Of a stretch of 52,119 bases of DNA, positions 1 to 6,689 are shown piece after piece (position 1 is the first letter of the stretch; each line of letters starts with the position of its first letter). The stretch is from JAITWN01 sp964388175 (GTDB lineage Bacteria > Pseudomonadota > Gammaproteobacteria > SZUA-140): NCBI GenBank assembly GCA_964388175.1, contig CAYLYS010000009.1:1-52119 (forward strand), read 5' to 3'. The translations under genes and the position numbers were made by a program. The notes below the pieces were generated by a model, which had not been told where the DNA came from, did not search any database, and saw nothing but the letters and a program-made list of their open reading frames with translations.

Positions 1-451
1 GGGTTAGCGCCGCCACCGAGTCGATGATGACCACGTCGACCGCGCCGGAACGCACCAGCATATCGGCGATTTCCAGCGCCTGCTCGCCGGTATCCGGCTG
101 CGACACCAGCAGATCGTCGACGTTGACGCCGAGCTTCTCGGCATAGGAAGGATCGAGCGCGTGCTCGGCATCGATGAAGGCCGCGGTGCCGCCCGCCTTC
201 TGCGCTTCGGCGATGACCTGCAGCGTCAGGGTGGTCTTGCCGGATGACTCAGGCCCGTAGATCTCGATGACGCGGCCGCGCGGCAGACCGCCGATGCCGA
301 GCGCGATATCGAGGCCGAGCGAACCGGTGGAGATGGTGCTGATGTCGCGCGCGACATTGTCATCGCCCAGGCGCATCAGCGAACCCTTGCCGAACTGCCG
401 TTCGATCTGGCTCAGCGCCGCGCTCAATGCCTTTCTCTTGTTGTCGTCCAT
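1..451 (-). CDS. recA: Recombinase RecA (N-terminal 150 residues; 3' end outside window)
   Basis: DNA-dependent ATPase that forms filaments on single-stranded DNA, catalyses strand exchange and triggers LexA autocleavage. The translation from the ATG at 449-451 begins MDDNKRKALSAALSQIERQ. It contains the Walker A motif GPESSGKTT (about residues 66-74) and a Walker B VVIID near residue 140, both as in canonical RecA. A GGAG lies 6 nt before the ATG. The gene runs off the window at position 1, so the C-terminal half and any downstream recX are not visible. Upstream on the same strand lie thpR and pncC/cinA; a cinA-type gene next to recA is a common proteobacterial arrangement. I find no E. coli-type LexA box (CTGT-N8-ACAG) in the 226 bases upstream. 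Confidence 0.97.
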   Translation of the reverse strand, partial: MDDNKRKALSAALSQIERQFGKGSLMRLGDDNVARDISTISTGSLGLDIALGIGGLPRGRVIEIYGPESSGKTTLTLQVIAEAQKAGGTAAFIDAEHALDPSYAEKLGVNVDDLLVSQPDTGEQALEIADMLVRSGAVDVVIIDSVAALT

Positions 452-597
452 CCGTTTCTCCCGTGATATCGCTGGCTCTGTCGAAACAGCGCTGCCGCCA
501 TGGCGGGCGCGCACAATGGCAGCGATTATCCCATGAATGGCAGGTGGCTCCTAGCCCCGCTTCGCCCACCATCGCCGAGTCGCGGATCGGCGCCGGA

Positions 598-639
598 CTG
601 AATCAATGGCTACTGAATCTAAGGGCTATTGAATCAAGG
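598..639. repeat. Short tandem repeat (three 15-16 bp units) between thpR and recA
   Basis: Units CTGAATCAATGGCTA (598-612), CTGAATCTAAGGGCTA (613-628) and TTGAATCAAGG (629-639) follow each other directly. They lie in the 226-base gap upstream of recA, 5' of a possible recA -10 (GATAAT on the minus strand near 526-531). Function is unknown; tandem operator sites or a slippage product are both possible. The rest of the gap shows only a short CTGT-N4-ACAG hairpin at 479-490. Confidence 0.5.
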
Positions 640-677
640 ACTGCGGACGGGACAGGCCGGCGCAGCGCAGCGGGCTG

Positions 678-1217
678 TCACGCCAGCGGCCAATACCCCA
701 GCGCCCGATACCCCGCCGGCGTCGATTCCATCAGTGCCCAGTCGCGCGCCTCCCATACCAGCGGCGCCACCCGCGGCAGCGGCGCCGGCGGCCGGCGCAA
801 ACGGCGCATCAGCGTGAGATGCGGACGGTACGGACGCGCTTCGAGCGCGATCGCGCCGAGGGTGGTTTCGGCGCCGATCTCGGTGGCAAGCGCAGCGTGC
901 AGCGCGGCGAGCGGCGCGCTCGGCTGCGGCCCCAGCCACAGCACACCGGCATGGCGCCAGTAGGCGATGCGATCGAGCACCAGCGTGAAACGTACGGCCC
1001 GCACGCGGGCGGCGGCAGCCACCACGCACGGCAGCGTCTCCGGCGCCAGATCGCCGAGAAACAGCAGGGTGATATGCAGACGTTCGCTGGACACCGCACG
1101 CCCCGGCAGTCCGGCGAGCACCGGGGGCAAGACCGTCGCCAAGCGGGCACGCAGTTCCTCGTCCGGCAACAGCGCAAAGAACAGACGCCGTCGCTCCACG
1201 ATCGCTGCGCCGCCCAT
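678..1217 (-). CDS. thpR: RNA 2',3'-cyclic phosphodiesterase (2H phosphoesterase, ThpR/LigT family)
   Basis: A 179-residue two-histidine phosphoesterase. Family members hydrolyse 2',3'-cyclic phosphate ends of RNA and can seal tRNA halves in vitro. Both signature motifs are present: LHITLLFLG at about residues 47-55 and HLTLMRR at 133-139, giving the two HxT catalytic pairs. The length matches E. coli ThpR (176). I chose the ATG at 1215-1217 because it lies 14 bases after the cinA stop, whereas longer versions of this frame would run into cinA. It is probably co-transcribed with the upstream pncC/cinA and sits between it and recA. The cellular role of this family is still poorly defined. Confidence 0.9.
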   Translation of the reverse strand: MGGAAIVERRRLFFALLPDEELRARLATVLPPVLAGLPGRAVSSERLHITLLFLGDLAPETLPCVVAAAARVRAVRFTLVLDRIAYWRHAGVLWLGPQPSAPLAALHAALATEIGAETTLGAIALEARPYRPHLTLMRRLRRPPAPLPRVAPLVWEARDWALMESTPAGYRALGYWPLA

Positions 1218-1231
1218 GACCACGCGCCGGC

Positions 1232-1726
1232 TCAGCGCCAGGTTTCGAGCAGGGTGATCACCCCCTGCAGCGCGGCGATCGTGGCCTGCCAGCGCACCGC
1301 GCTGCGGTCGCCGACGAAATGCTCGGTGCGCGCGACCACGATGCGGCCGGCGGCGGCCCAGGCCAGGCAAACGGTGCCCACCGGCTTTTCCGGCGAACCG
1401 CCGCCCGGGCCGGCGATGCCGCTGATCGCCACACTGATCTGCGCGCGACTGAAGCGCAGCGCGCCTTCGGCCATGGCGCGCACCGTCTCCTCGCTCACCG
1501 CACCGTGCGCCTGCAGCGTGGCGGCATCGACGCCGAGCATCTCGCGCTTGGCATCGTTGGAATAGGTGACGAAACCGCGATCGAAGTAGTGTGAACTGCC
1601 CGGTACCGCGGTGATCGCCTGCGCCACCCAGCCGCCGGTGCAGGACTCCGCCGTCGCCAGCACCAGCCCACGCTGCTGCAGCAGCTCTCCCGCGCGGCGG
1701 GCCAATTTTTTCAGCTCATTTTCCAT
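1232..1726 (-). CDS. pncC: Nicotinamide-nucleotide amidase (CinA C-terminal domain protein, PncC)
   Basis: A stand-alone CinA C-terminal domain of 164 residues, the usual size for PncC. It deamidates nicotinamide mononucleotide to nicotinic acid mononucleotide in pyridine nucleotide salvage. Visible motifs are AESCTGG at residues 26-32, the family's active-site serine region, and SGIAGPGGG at 102-110. The N-terminal molybdopterin-binding-like domain of full CinA is absent. It is the first gene of an apparent pncC-thpR-recA unit and is divergent from psd, with starts about 40 bases apart. Older annotations often call such proteins competence/damage-inducible CinA. Confidence 0.92.
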   Translation of the reverse strand: MENELKKLARRAGELLQQRGLVLATAESCTGGWVAQAITAVPGSSHYFDRGFVTYSNDAKREMLGVDAATLQAHGAVSEETVRAMAEGALRFSRAQISVAISGIAGPGGGSPEKPVGTVCLAWAAAGRIVVARTEHFVGDRSAVRWQATIAALQGVITLLETWR

Positions 1727-1733
1727 GATCCGG

Positions 1734-1739
1734 TATAAT
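1734..1739 (+). promoter_or_regulatory. Probable -10 element for psd
   Basis: A perfect TATAAT lies at 1734-1739 in the short pncC-psd divergent gap. No good -35 is seen 16-18 bases upstream. The hexamer overlaps an in-frame ATG at 1738, which argues that psd translation starts further downstream. Confidence 0.45.
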
Positions 1740-1767
1740 GCCCTGCGATCTCACGCCTGCCATCATC

Positions 1768-2646
1768 GTGCTTCACAATATAACCGGCTTTCTCAACACA
1801 CTCGCTCTGCGCATCGCACCACAGCGCGCGCTGGCGCGCCTGGTTTACCGGCTGACGCGCGTGCGCGCACCGGCGCTCAAGAACATCTTAATCCGCCTTT
1901 TCGTCCGTCTCTACCGCGTGGACATGAACGAAGCGGCCGAGCCCGATCCCGGCGCCTATCGCGACTTCAACAGCTTCTTCGTCCGCGCCCTGCGCCCGGA
2001 CGCACGGCCGCTGCGCCTCGCCGCCGACGAAATCGCCATACCGGCGGACAGCGCGATCAGCCAGAGCGGCATCATCAGCGGCGACCGCCTGCTCCAGGCC
2101 AAGGGCATCGATTACACGGTGAGCGCGCTGCTCGGCGCGGCGGGCAATGAGGCCGAGCGTTTCATCGGCGGCCATTACGCCACGCTCTATCTCTCGCCGC
2201 GCGATTACCACCGCGTGCACATGCCGCTCGACGGCGAGCTGCGCGCGATGCGCTACATCCCGGGAGAGCTGTTCAGCGTCAACGATTATTCCACGCACCA
2301 CGTGCATGGCCTGTTCACCCGCAATGAACGCCTGGTGACGCTGTTCGACACCGCCGCCGGACCGATGGCGGTGATCCTGGTCGGTGCGATCTTCGTCGCC
2401 GGCATCGAGACGGTGTGGACGGGCGCGCTCAGCGCAGACGCGCCGCGCGGCCACTGGCGCGAAGGTGACGCGCCGGTGCGCCTGGCCCGCGGCGCGGAAC
2501 TCGGCCGCTTCAACATGGGCTCCACCGTCATCGTCCTCTTCGGCCCGCGGCGCATCGCCTGGACCGACACCCTGATCCCCGGCGCAACGGTAAGAATGGG
2601 CCAGGCGATGGGGCGGATAGAAACGCCCGCCCTCCCCCACAGCTGA
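1768..2646 (+). CDS. psd: Phosphatidylserine decarboxylase proenzyme
   Basis: A pyruvoyl-dependent membrane-associated enzyme that converts phosphatidylserine to phosphatidylethanolamine. The protein aligns along its length with E. coli Psd, including VDMNEA, FNSFFVRALRP, TLYLSPRDYHRVHMP and GELFSVN. The self-cleavage site is FNMGST, and cleavage before the serine at about residue 252 would create the pyruvoyl group; the usual LGST is MGST here. I prefer the GTG at 1768 (292 residues) because an in-frame ATG at 1738 lies within a TATAAT box and because this start better matches the N-terminal length of E. coli Psd. The ATG at 1738 (302 residues) remains possible. The gene faces epmA. Confidence 0.93.
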   Translation: MLHNITGFLNTLALRIAPQRALARLVYRLTRVRAPALKNILIRLFVRLYRVDMNEAAEPDPGAYRDFNSFFVRALRPDARPLRLAADEIAIPADSAISQSGIISGDRLLQAKGIDYTVSALLGAAGNEAERFIGGHYATLYLSPRDYHRVHMPLDGELRAMRYIPGELFSVNDYSTHHVHGLFTRNERLVTLFDTAAGPMAVILVGAIFVAGIETVWTGALSADAPRGHWREGDAPVRLARGAELGRFNMGSTVIVLFGPRRIAWTDTLIPGATVRMGQAMGRIETPALPHS

Positions 2647-2678
2647 GTCCTTCGCTCGGCTCACGGACAAATGGGGGA

Positions 2679-2736
2679 CAAAGGGGGCAAAGGGATCAGA
2701 TCCTGCTGCAACCTGCAAAAGGGTCTGCCCCCTTTG
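2679..2736. repeat. Inverted repeat between convergent psd and epmA
   Basis: CAAAGGGGGCA (2679-2689) is repeated inverted as TGCCCCCTTTG (2726-2736), with a 36-nt spacer that holds a smaller palindrome GGATC-A-GATCC and an AAAGGG/AAAAGGGTC pair of direct words. It fills the 91-base gap between the psd stop and the epmA stop. It could act as a two-way terminator or be a REP-like repeat; only a genome-wide search would tell. Confidence 0.55.
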
Positions 2737-2737
2737 C

Positions 2738-3721
2738 TCAGGCGCGCGGCGTGGTGAACGCCATCACCTCATCGATATCGCGTACGCCCGCCGCCAGCAT
2801 CAGCAGCCGATCGAGACCGAGCGCGACGCCGGCGCAGGCCGGCAGACCGTGCGCCAGCGCGGCGAGCAGGCGTTCATCGAGCGGCAGCGCCGGCAAGCCC
2901 GCGGCGCGCCGGCGCTCGTTGTCCTGCGCGAAGCGCGCACGTTGCTCGCCGGCATCGCCGAGCTCGTGATAGCCGTTGGCGAGCTCGATGCCGTGCAGAT
3001 AGAGCTCGAAACGCTCCCCCACCACCGGATCGTCACCGCGCAGCCGCGCAAGCGCCGCCTGGCTGGCGGGATAATCGTAGAGGAACAGCGGGCGCTCGCC
3101 GCCGAGCCGTGGCTGGATCAGGTGACTCAGCAGCAGATCCAGCCAGCCGTCGCGATCGAGTGCCGGCGCATCGAGACCATGAGCGCGCGCGCACGCCGCC
3201 AGTTCCGCCGTCGGTGCGGCATGGGGATCGAGACCGAGATGAATACGGAAGACCTCGGCGTAGCTCAGGCGTTCGGATACGGCAGACAGATCCAGCACGG
3301 CACAGACCAGCTCCGCGACCTCGTCCATCAGGGCATGATGATCGAAACCGGGACGGTACCATTCGAGCAGGGTGAATTCGGGATTGTGCATGCGCCCGCG
3401 CTCGCCGTCGCGGAAAACGCGCGCGATCTGATAGATCGGACCGGCGCCGGCGCACAGCAGGCGCTTCATGGCGAATTCGGGCGAGGTCTGCAGATAAAGC
3501 GTTTCACCGGCGGGCACACCGGGACCGGCGCAGCGCGCGTACAGGCTGTGGATCTGCGGATCGGTAGCGGGATAGTGCGCAAGCACCGGCGTCTCGACTT
3601 CGAGCACGCCGCGCGCGGCGAAGAAAACGCGGATGCGGGCCAGGATATCGGCCCGCATCCGCAGACGATCGAGCGTTGCGCCGGGACGCCAGTCGAGGTC
3701 GTCCGGCGCGCGGGTAAAAAT
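2738..3721 (-). CDS. epmA: EF-P--(R)-beta-lysine ligase EpmA (non-canonical start)
   Basis: A LysRS-like class II synthetase without a tRNA-binding domain; it attaches (R)-beta-lysine to Lys34 of EF-P. It matches E. coli EpmA throughout: DWRPGATLDRLR, RGVLEVETP, class II motif 2 FRDGERGRMHNPEFTLLEW, GIELANGYHELGD and motif 3 GVALGLDRLLML. The conserved DWRP segment lies upstream of the first in-frame ATG (3656-3658), and no ATG, GTG or TTG exists between that segment and the overlapping efp frame. The best candidates are ATT at 3719-3721, which gives 327 residues against 325 in E. coli and lies 9 nt after GAAGAG, or CTG at 3728-3730 overlapping the efp stop. Coordinates given use ATT; starting at 3658 would lose 21 residues. 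It follows efp directly. Confidence 0.9.
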   Translation of the reverse strand: MFTRAPDDLDWRPGATLDRLRMRADILARIRVFFAARGVLEVETPVLAHYPATDPQIHSLYARCAGPGVPAGETLYLQTSPEFAMKRLLCAGAGPIYQIARVFRDGERGRMHNPEFTLLEWYRPGFDHHALMDEVAELVCAVLDLSAVSERLSYAEVFRIHLGLDPHAAPTAELAACARAHGLDAPALDRDGWLDLLLSHLIQPRLGGERPLFLYDYPASQAALARLRGDDPVVGERFELYLHGIELANGYHELGDAGEQRARFAQDNERRRAAGLPALPLDERLLAALAHGLPACAGVALGLDRLLMLAAGVRDIDEVMAFTTPRA

Positions 3722-3726
3722 CCCGC

Positions 3727-4296
3727 TCAGCTCTTCACCCGGGAAACGTAGGCGCCGGTGCGGGTATCGACCTTGACGCGCTCGCCCACTTCGAGGAACA
3801 GGGGCACGCGCACCACGGCGCCGGTTTCCAGCTTGGCCGGCTTGCTGCCGCCGCCCGAGGTATCGCCGCGCACGCCGGGATCGGTCTCGACGATTTCGAG
3901 CTCGACGAAATTCGGCGGCGATACCGCCAGCGGCGCATCGTTCCACAGCGTGACGATGCAGATTTCCTGCCCCTTGAGCCACTCGGTGGCATCGCCGATG
4001 GTGCCGGCATCGACCTGATACTGCTCGAAGGTCTCAGGCTTCATGAAATGCCAGAACTCACCGTCGCTATAGAGGTATTCCATATCGAGATCGACGACGT
4101 CGGCACCTTCCAGCGTATCGCCGGATTTGTAGGTACGCTCGTTGACGCGGCCGGTCTTGAGATTGCGGAACTTCACCCGCGTGAAGGCCTGTCCCTTGCC
4201 CGGCTTGACGAAGTCGAGATCGACGATGCTGCACGGATCGCCGTCGATCATGAGCTTGAGACCATTCTTGAATTCGTTGGTGCTGTATATCGCCAT
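3727..4296 (-). CDS. efp: Translation elongation factor P
   Basis: EF-P binds ribosomes stalled on polyproline stretches and promotes peptide bond formation. At 189 residues it is the normal length. It contains FVKPGKGQAF with the modifiable lysine at residue 34, YLYNDGEFW-like YLYSDGEFWHFM, and the C-terminal GAVVRVPLF and KVDTRTGAYVSRVK blocks. The KPGKGQ loop is the E. coli type that is beta-lysylated, in agreement with the flanking epmA (same strand, downstream) and epmB (divergent, upstream). All partners for the first modification step are therefore adjacent; EpmC is not in this window. Confidence 0.97.
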   Translation of the reverse strand: MAIYSTNEFKNGLKLMIDGDPCSIVDLDFVKPGKGQAFTRVKFRNLKTGRVNERTYKSGDTLEGADVVDLDMEYLYSDGEFWHFMKPETFEQYQVDAGTIGDATEWLKGQEICIVTLWNDAPLAVSPPNFVELEIVETDPGVRGDTSGGGSKPAKLETGAVVRVPLFLEVGERVKVDTRTGAYVSRVKS

Positions 4297-4358
4297 GGCG
4301 CCTTTTCCGGATTGAAAACTGACGGGGCACGCTGCCCGCGGCAGGCCATACCTGCTGA

Positions 4359-4389
4359 TTTACAAAGCCGCGGTGGAATCCCCTACAAT
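4359..4389 (+). promoter_or_regulatory. Candidate promoter for epmB
   Basis: TTTACA (4359-4364) and TACAAT (4384-4389) are separated by 19 bases, slightly longer than optimal, and end 47 bases before the epmB ATG in the efp-epmB divergent gap. It is sequence-based only. Confidence 0.4.
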
Positions 4390-4436
4390 GTCGGCGCACG
4401 CTGGCCCTTGCCGGGGCCGGGAGCGACGAGGGGCAT

Positions 4437-5447
4437 ATGATAGCGCGAACTCAAGCCTGCTTGCAGCCGGAAGGCTGGCAGCGCGAACTGGCGGAAGGAT
4501 ACCGTCTGCCCGCCGAACTGCTCGCCGACCTGGGGTTGACGGCGGCGGACATCGACGTCGATCTCGACCCGCGCAACCCCTTCCCCATGCGGGTACCGGC
4601 GAGTTATGCCCGGCGCATACGCCGGCACGACCCGCACGACCCGCTGCTGCGCCAGGTGCTGCCGCTGCGCGACGAACGGGCGCTGGCGCCGCCGGACTAT
4701 ACGCGCGACCCGGTCGGCGATCTGCACGCCGAGCTCACCCCCGGCGTGCTGCACAAATACCACGGGCGCGCGCTGCTGATCACCACCGGCGCCTGCGCGG
4801 TGCACTGCCGCTACTGCTTCCGCCGCCACTTCCCCTACGCCGAGTCCGCCGCCGGCACCGACGCCTGGCAACCCGCGCTAACCGCTCTGGCAGAGGACGG
4901 CACATTGCAGGAAGTCATCCTCAGCGGCGGCGACCCCCTCGCCCTCGGCAGCCGCCGCCTGGGCGAGCTGATCGGCGGCCTCACTGCGCTGCCCCATCTG
5001 CGGCGCCTGCGCCTGCACACGCGCCTGCCCGTGGTATTGCCCACGCGCATCGATGACGCACTGCTCGGTCAGCTGTCGGCGACGAAGCTGAAGACCGTGA
5101 TGGTGATCCACGCCAATCACGCCAACGAGATCGACGGTGAAGTGAAGGAGGCACTGGCGCGCCTGCATGCGGCCGGCGTCACGCTGTTCAACCAGAGCGT
5201 GCTGCTGCGCGGGGTCAACGACGATACGGCGACGCTGGTCGCGCTCAGCGAGGCGCTGTTCGACGCCGGCGTCACGCCCTACTATCTCCATCTGCTCGAC
5301 CGCGTCGCCGGCGCCGCCCACTTCGAGGTGCCGGCGGAACGCGCACGCGAACTGCATCGCGAGATGCAGGCAATGCTGCCCGGCTATCTGGTACCGCGCC
5401 TGGTCAGGGAAGAAGCCGGCGCGCCGGCGAAGACGCTGCTGATCTAG
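4437..5447 (+). CDS. epmB: EF-P beta-lysylation protein EpmB (lysine 2,3-aminomutase)
   Basis: A radical SAM, PLP-dependent enzyme that converts L-lysine to (R)-beta-lysine, the substrate that EpmA loads on EF-P. The 336-residue length matches E. coli EpmB (342). The iron-sulfur motif is CAVHCRYC with Cys120, Cys124 and Cys127. ILSGGDPLALG and LHTRLPVVLPTRI follow the family pattern. The carboxy end lacks the long extension of clostridial lysine 2,3-aminomutases. A strong GAGGGG ribosome-binding site precedes the ATG at 4437. It is divergent from efp, so production of EF-P and its modifiers is likely coordinated. Confidence 0.95.
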   Translation: MIARTQACLQPEGWQRELAEGYRLPAELLADLGLTAADIDVDLDPRNPFPMRVPASYARRIRRHDPHDPLLRQVLPLRDERALAPPDYTRDPVGDLHAELTPGVLHKYHGRALLITTGACAVHCRYCFRRHFPYAESAAGTDAWQPALTALAEDGTLQEVILSGGDPLALGSRRLGELIGGLTALPHLRRLRLHTRLPVVLPTRIDDALLGQLSATKLKTVMVIHANHANEIDGEVKEALARLHAAGVTLFNQSVLLRGVNDDTATLVALSEALFDAGVTPYYLHLLDRVAGAAHFEVPAERARELHREMQAMLPGYLVPRLVREEAGAPAKTLLI

Positions 5448-5516
5448 CGCAGTGCTCTGATGCTCTGGCGGTAACTTCCGGCAGCGCCGCCTGCAGCGGG
5501 AGGGGATCCGTCGACC

Positions 5517-5580
5517 GGGGACCGTCGGCCGCAGGGATGCGGCCGTCGAGCATACAGGGAAGTATTCACAACGTGTCCCC
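5517..5580 (+). repeat. Structured intergenic repeat, copy 1 (closing stem plus two hairpins)
   Basis: It lies 69 bases after the epmB stop. The closing stem is GGGGAC (5517-5522) with GTCCCC (5575-5580). Hairpin A is CGGCCGCA (5526-5533), loop GGGA, TGCGGCCG (5538-5545), extended by CG/CG after a T-T mismatch. Hairpin B is ATAC (5552-5555), loop AGGGAA, GTAT (5562-5565). The same architecture with different stem bases recurs at 48889-48947 and 49128-49189. No coding content. Confidence 0.8.
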
Positions 5581-5660
5581 ATCGGCAGACCCACTCACGT
5601 TTCCGCAACGCAAGTCGTTTGCCGGCGAACGGCACAGCAGGAACCCGGGCGGATTCAATA

Positions 5661-5689
5661 AAAAGGGCGGAACGATGTTCCGCCCTTTT
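5661..5689. terminator. Bidirectional intrinsic terminator between epmB and htpX
   Basis: A perfect 13-bp stem, AAAAGGGCGGAAC (5661-5673) with GTTCCGCCCTTTT (5677-5689), and a 3-nt loop GAT. The stem ends in a T-tract on both strands, so it can serve convergent epmB and htpX. Confidence 0.85.
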
Positions 5690-5710
5690 GCGTCTTGCCC
5701 GACGCTGACT

Positions 5711-6595
5711 TCAGCGTGCGGCGCGCAGTGCCGCGATGCGCTCTTCCAGCGGCGGATGGGTCATGAACAGCCGCTTGAGACCGCTGCGCATCATGACACC
5801 CGAGATGCCGAAAGCCGCGAGCTGGTCGGGCAGCGGATGCGGCGTGCGCTGCTGCAGACGCTCCAGCGCCGCGATCATCTTCTCGCGACCCGCCAGGCGG
5901 GCGCCGCCGCTGTCGGCGCGGAACTCGCGCTGGCGGCTGAACCACATGACGATGATCGAAGCGAGGATGCCGAGCACGAGCTGGGCGATGATGGCGGTGA
6001 TCCAGAATGCCGGGCCGTGGCCGCGCTCGGTCTTGAACACGACGCGGTCGACGACATGGCCGATGACGCGCGACAGGAAGATGACGAAGGTGTTGACCAC
6101 GCCCTGGATCAGCGCCAGCGTGATCATATCGCCGTTGGCGACATGGCTGACCTCGTGGCCGAGCACGGCCTCGGCCTCGTCGCGGCTCATCGACTGCAGC
6201 AGGCCGGTGCTGACCGCGACCAGCGCGGCATTGCGGCGCGCGCCGGTGGCGAAGGCGTTGACATCGGGGGAATCATAAATGGCGACTTCGGGCATGCCGA
6301 TACCGGCGTCCTGCGCCTGACGGCGCACGGTCTGCACCAGCCAGCTCTCGGTTTCATTGCGCGGCTGCTCGATCACGCGCGCACCGGTGAAGCGCTTGGC
6401 CGTCCACTTGGACATCGCCAATGACATGAAGGAGCCGCCCATGCCGATGATGAGGGCAAACCCCAGCAGCGCCTTCATATCGAGCCCCACACCCTGCTCA
6501 TCGAGGATGCGCTCGACGCCGAACAAACGCAGCACGATGCTCAGTACCAGCAGAATCGCGATATTGGTCGCCAGAAACAGCATAATACGCTTCAT
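5711..6595 (-). CDS. htpX: Membrane zinc metalloprotease HtpX
   Basis: Inner-membrane M48 protease that helps degrade misfolded membrane proteins alongside FtsH. Length is 294 (E. coli 293). Two hydrophobic segments lie at about residues 4-24 and 43-62, followed by the zinc-binding helix GHEVSH at 146-151 with the HExxH histidines and catalytic glutamate. Two more hydrophobic stretches lie at about 156-175 and 190-210. VNAFATGARRNAALVAVSTGLL is typical of the family. The ATG is at 6593-6595. It is downstream of parC on the same strand across a 94-base gap, so read-through is possible. In E. coli this gene answers to envelope stress; I see no clear regulator site. Confidence 0.95.
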   Translation of the reverse strand: MKRIMLFLATNIAILLVLSIVLRLFGVERILDEQGVGLDMKALLGFALIIGMGGSFMSLAMSKWTAKRFTGARVIEQPRNETESWLVQTVRRQAQDAGIGMPEVAIYDSPDVNAFATGARRNAALVAVSTGLLQSMSRDEAEAVLGHEVSHVANGDMITLALIQGVVNTFVIFLSRVIGHVVDRVVFKTERGHGPAFWITAIIAQLVLGILASIIVMWFSRQREFRADSGGARLAGREKMIAALERLQQRTPHPLPDQLAAFGISGVMMRSGLKRLFMTHPPLEERIAALRAAR

Positions 6596-6689
6596 ATCAG
6601 CCCCGGATGAAAAATCGTTACAGACCCCGATAAGATAATGTCGCCGCCGCCTTTTTCAAGGGCAGGCGGCAAAACCGCTTGCCGGCCCC

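Noticed and set aside
479..490. CTGT-N4-ACAG before recA as a LexA operator
   Set aside because: The spacing is 4 instead of 8 bases and the site is downstream of the likely -10; it is better explained as a small hairpin.
5491..5516. CTGCAG, GGATCC and GTCGAC close together, resembling a cloning polylinker
   Set aside because: They run into a natural repeat copy and flanking genomic sequence without vector sequence; chance in GC-rich DNA is more likely.
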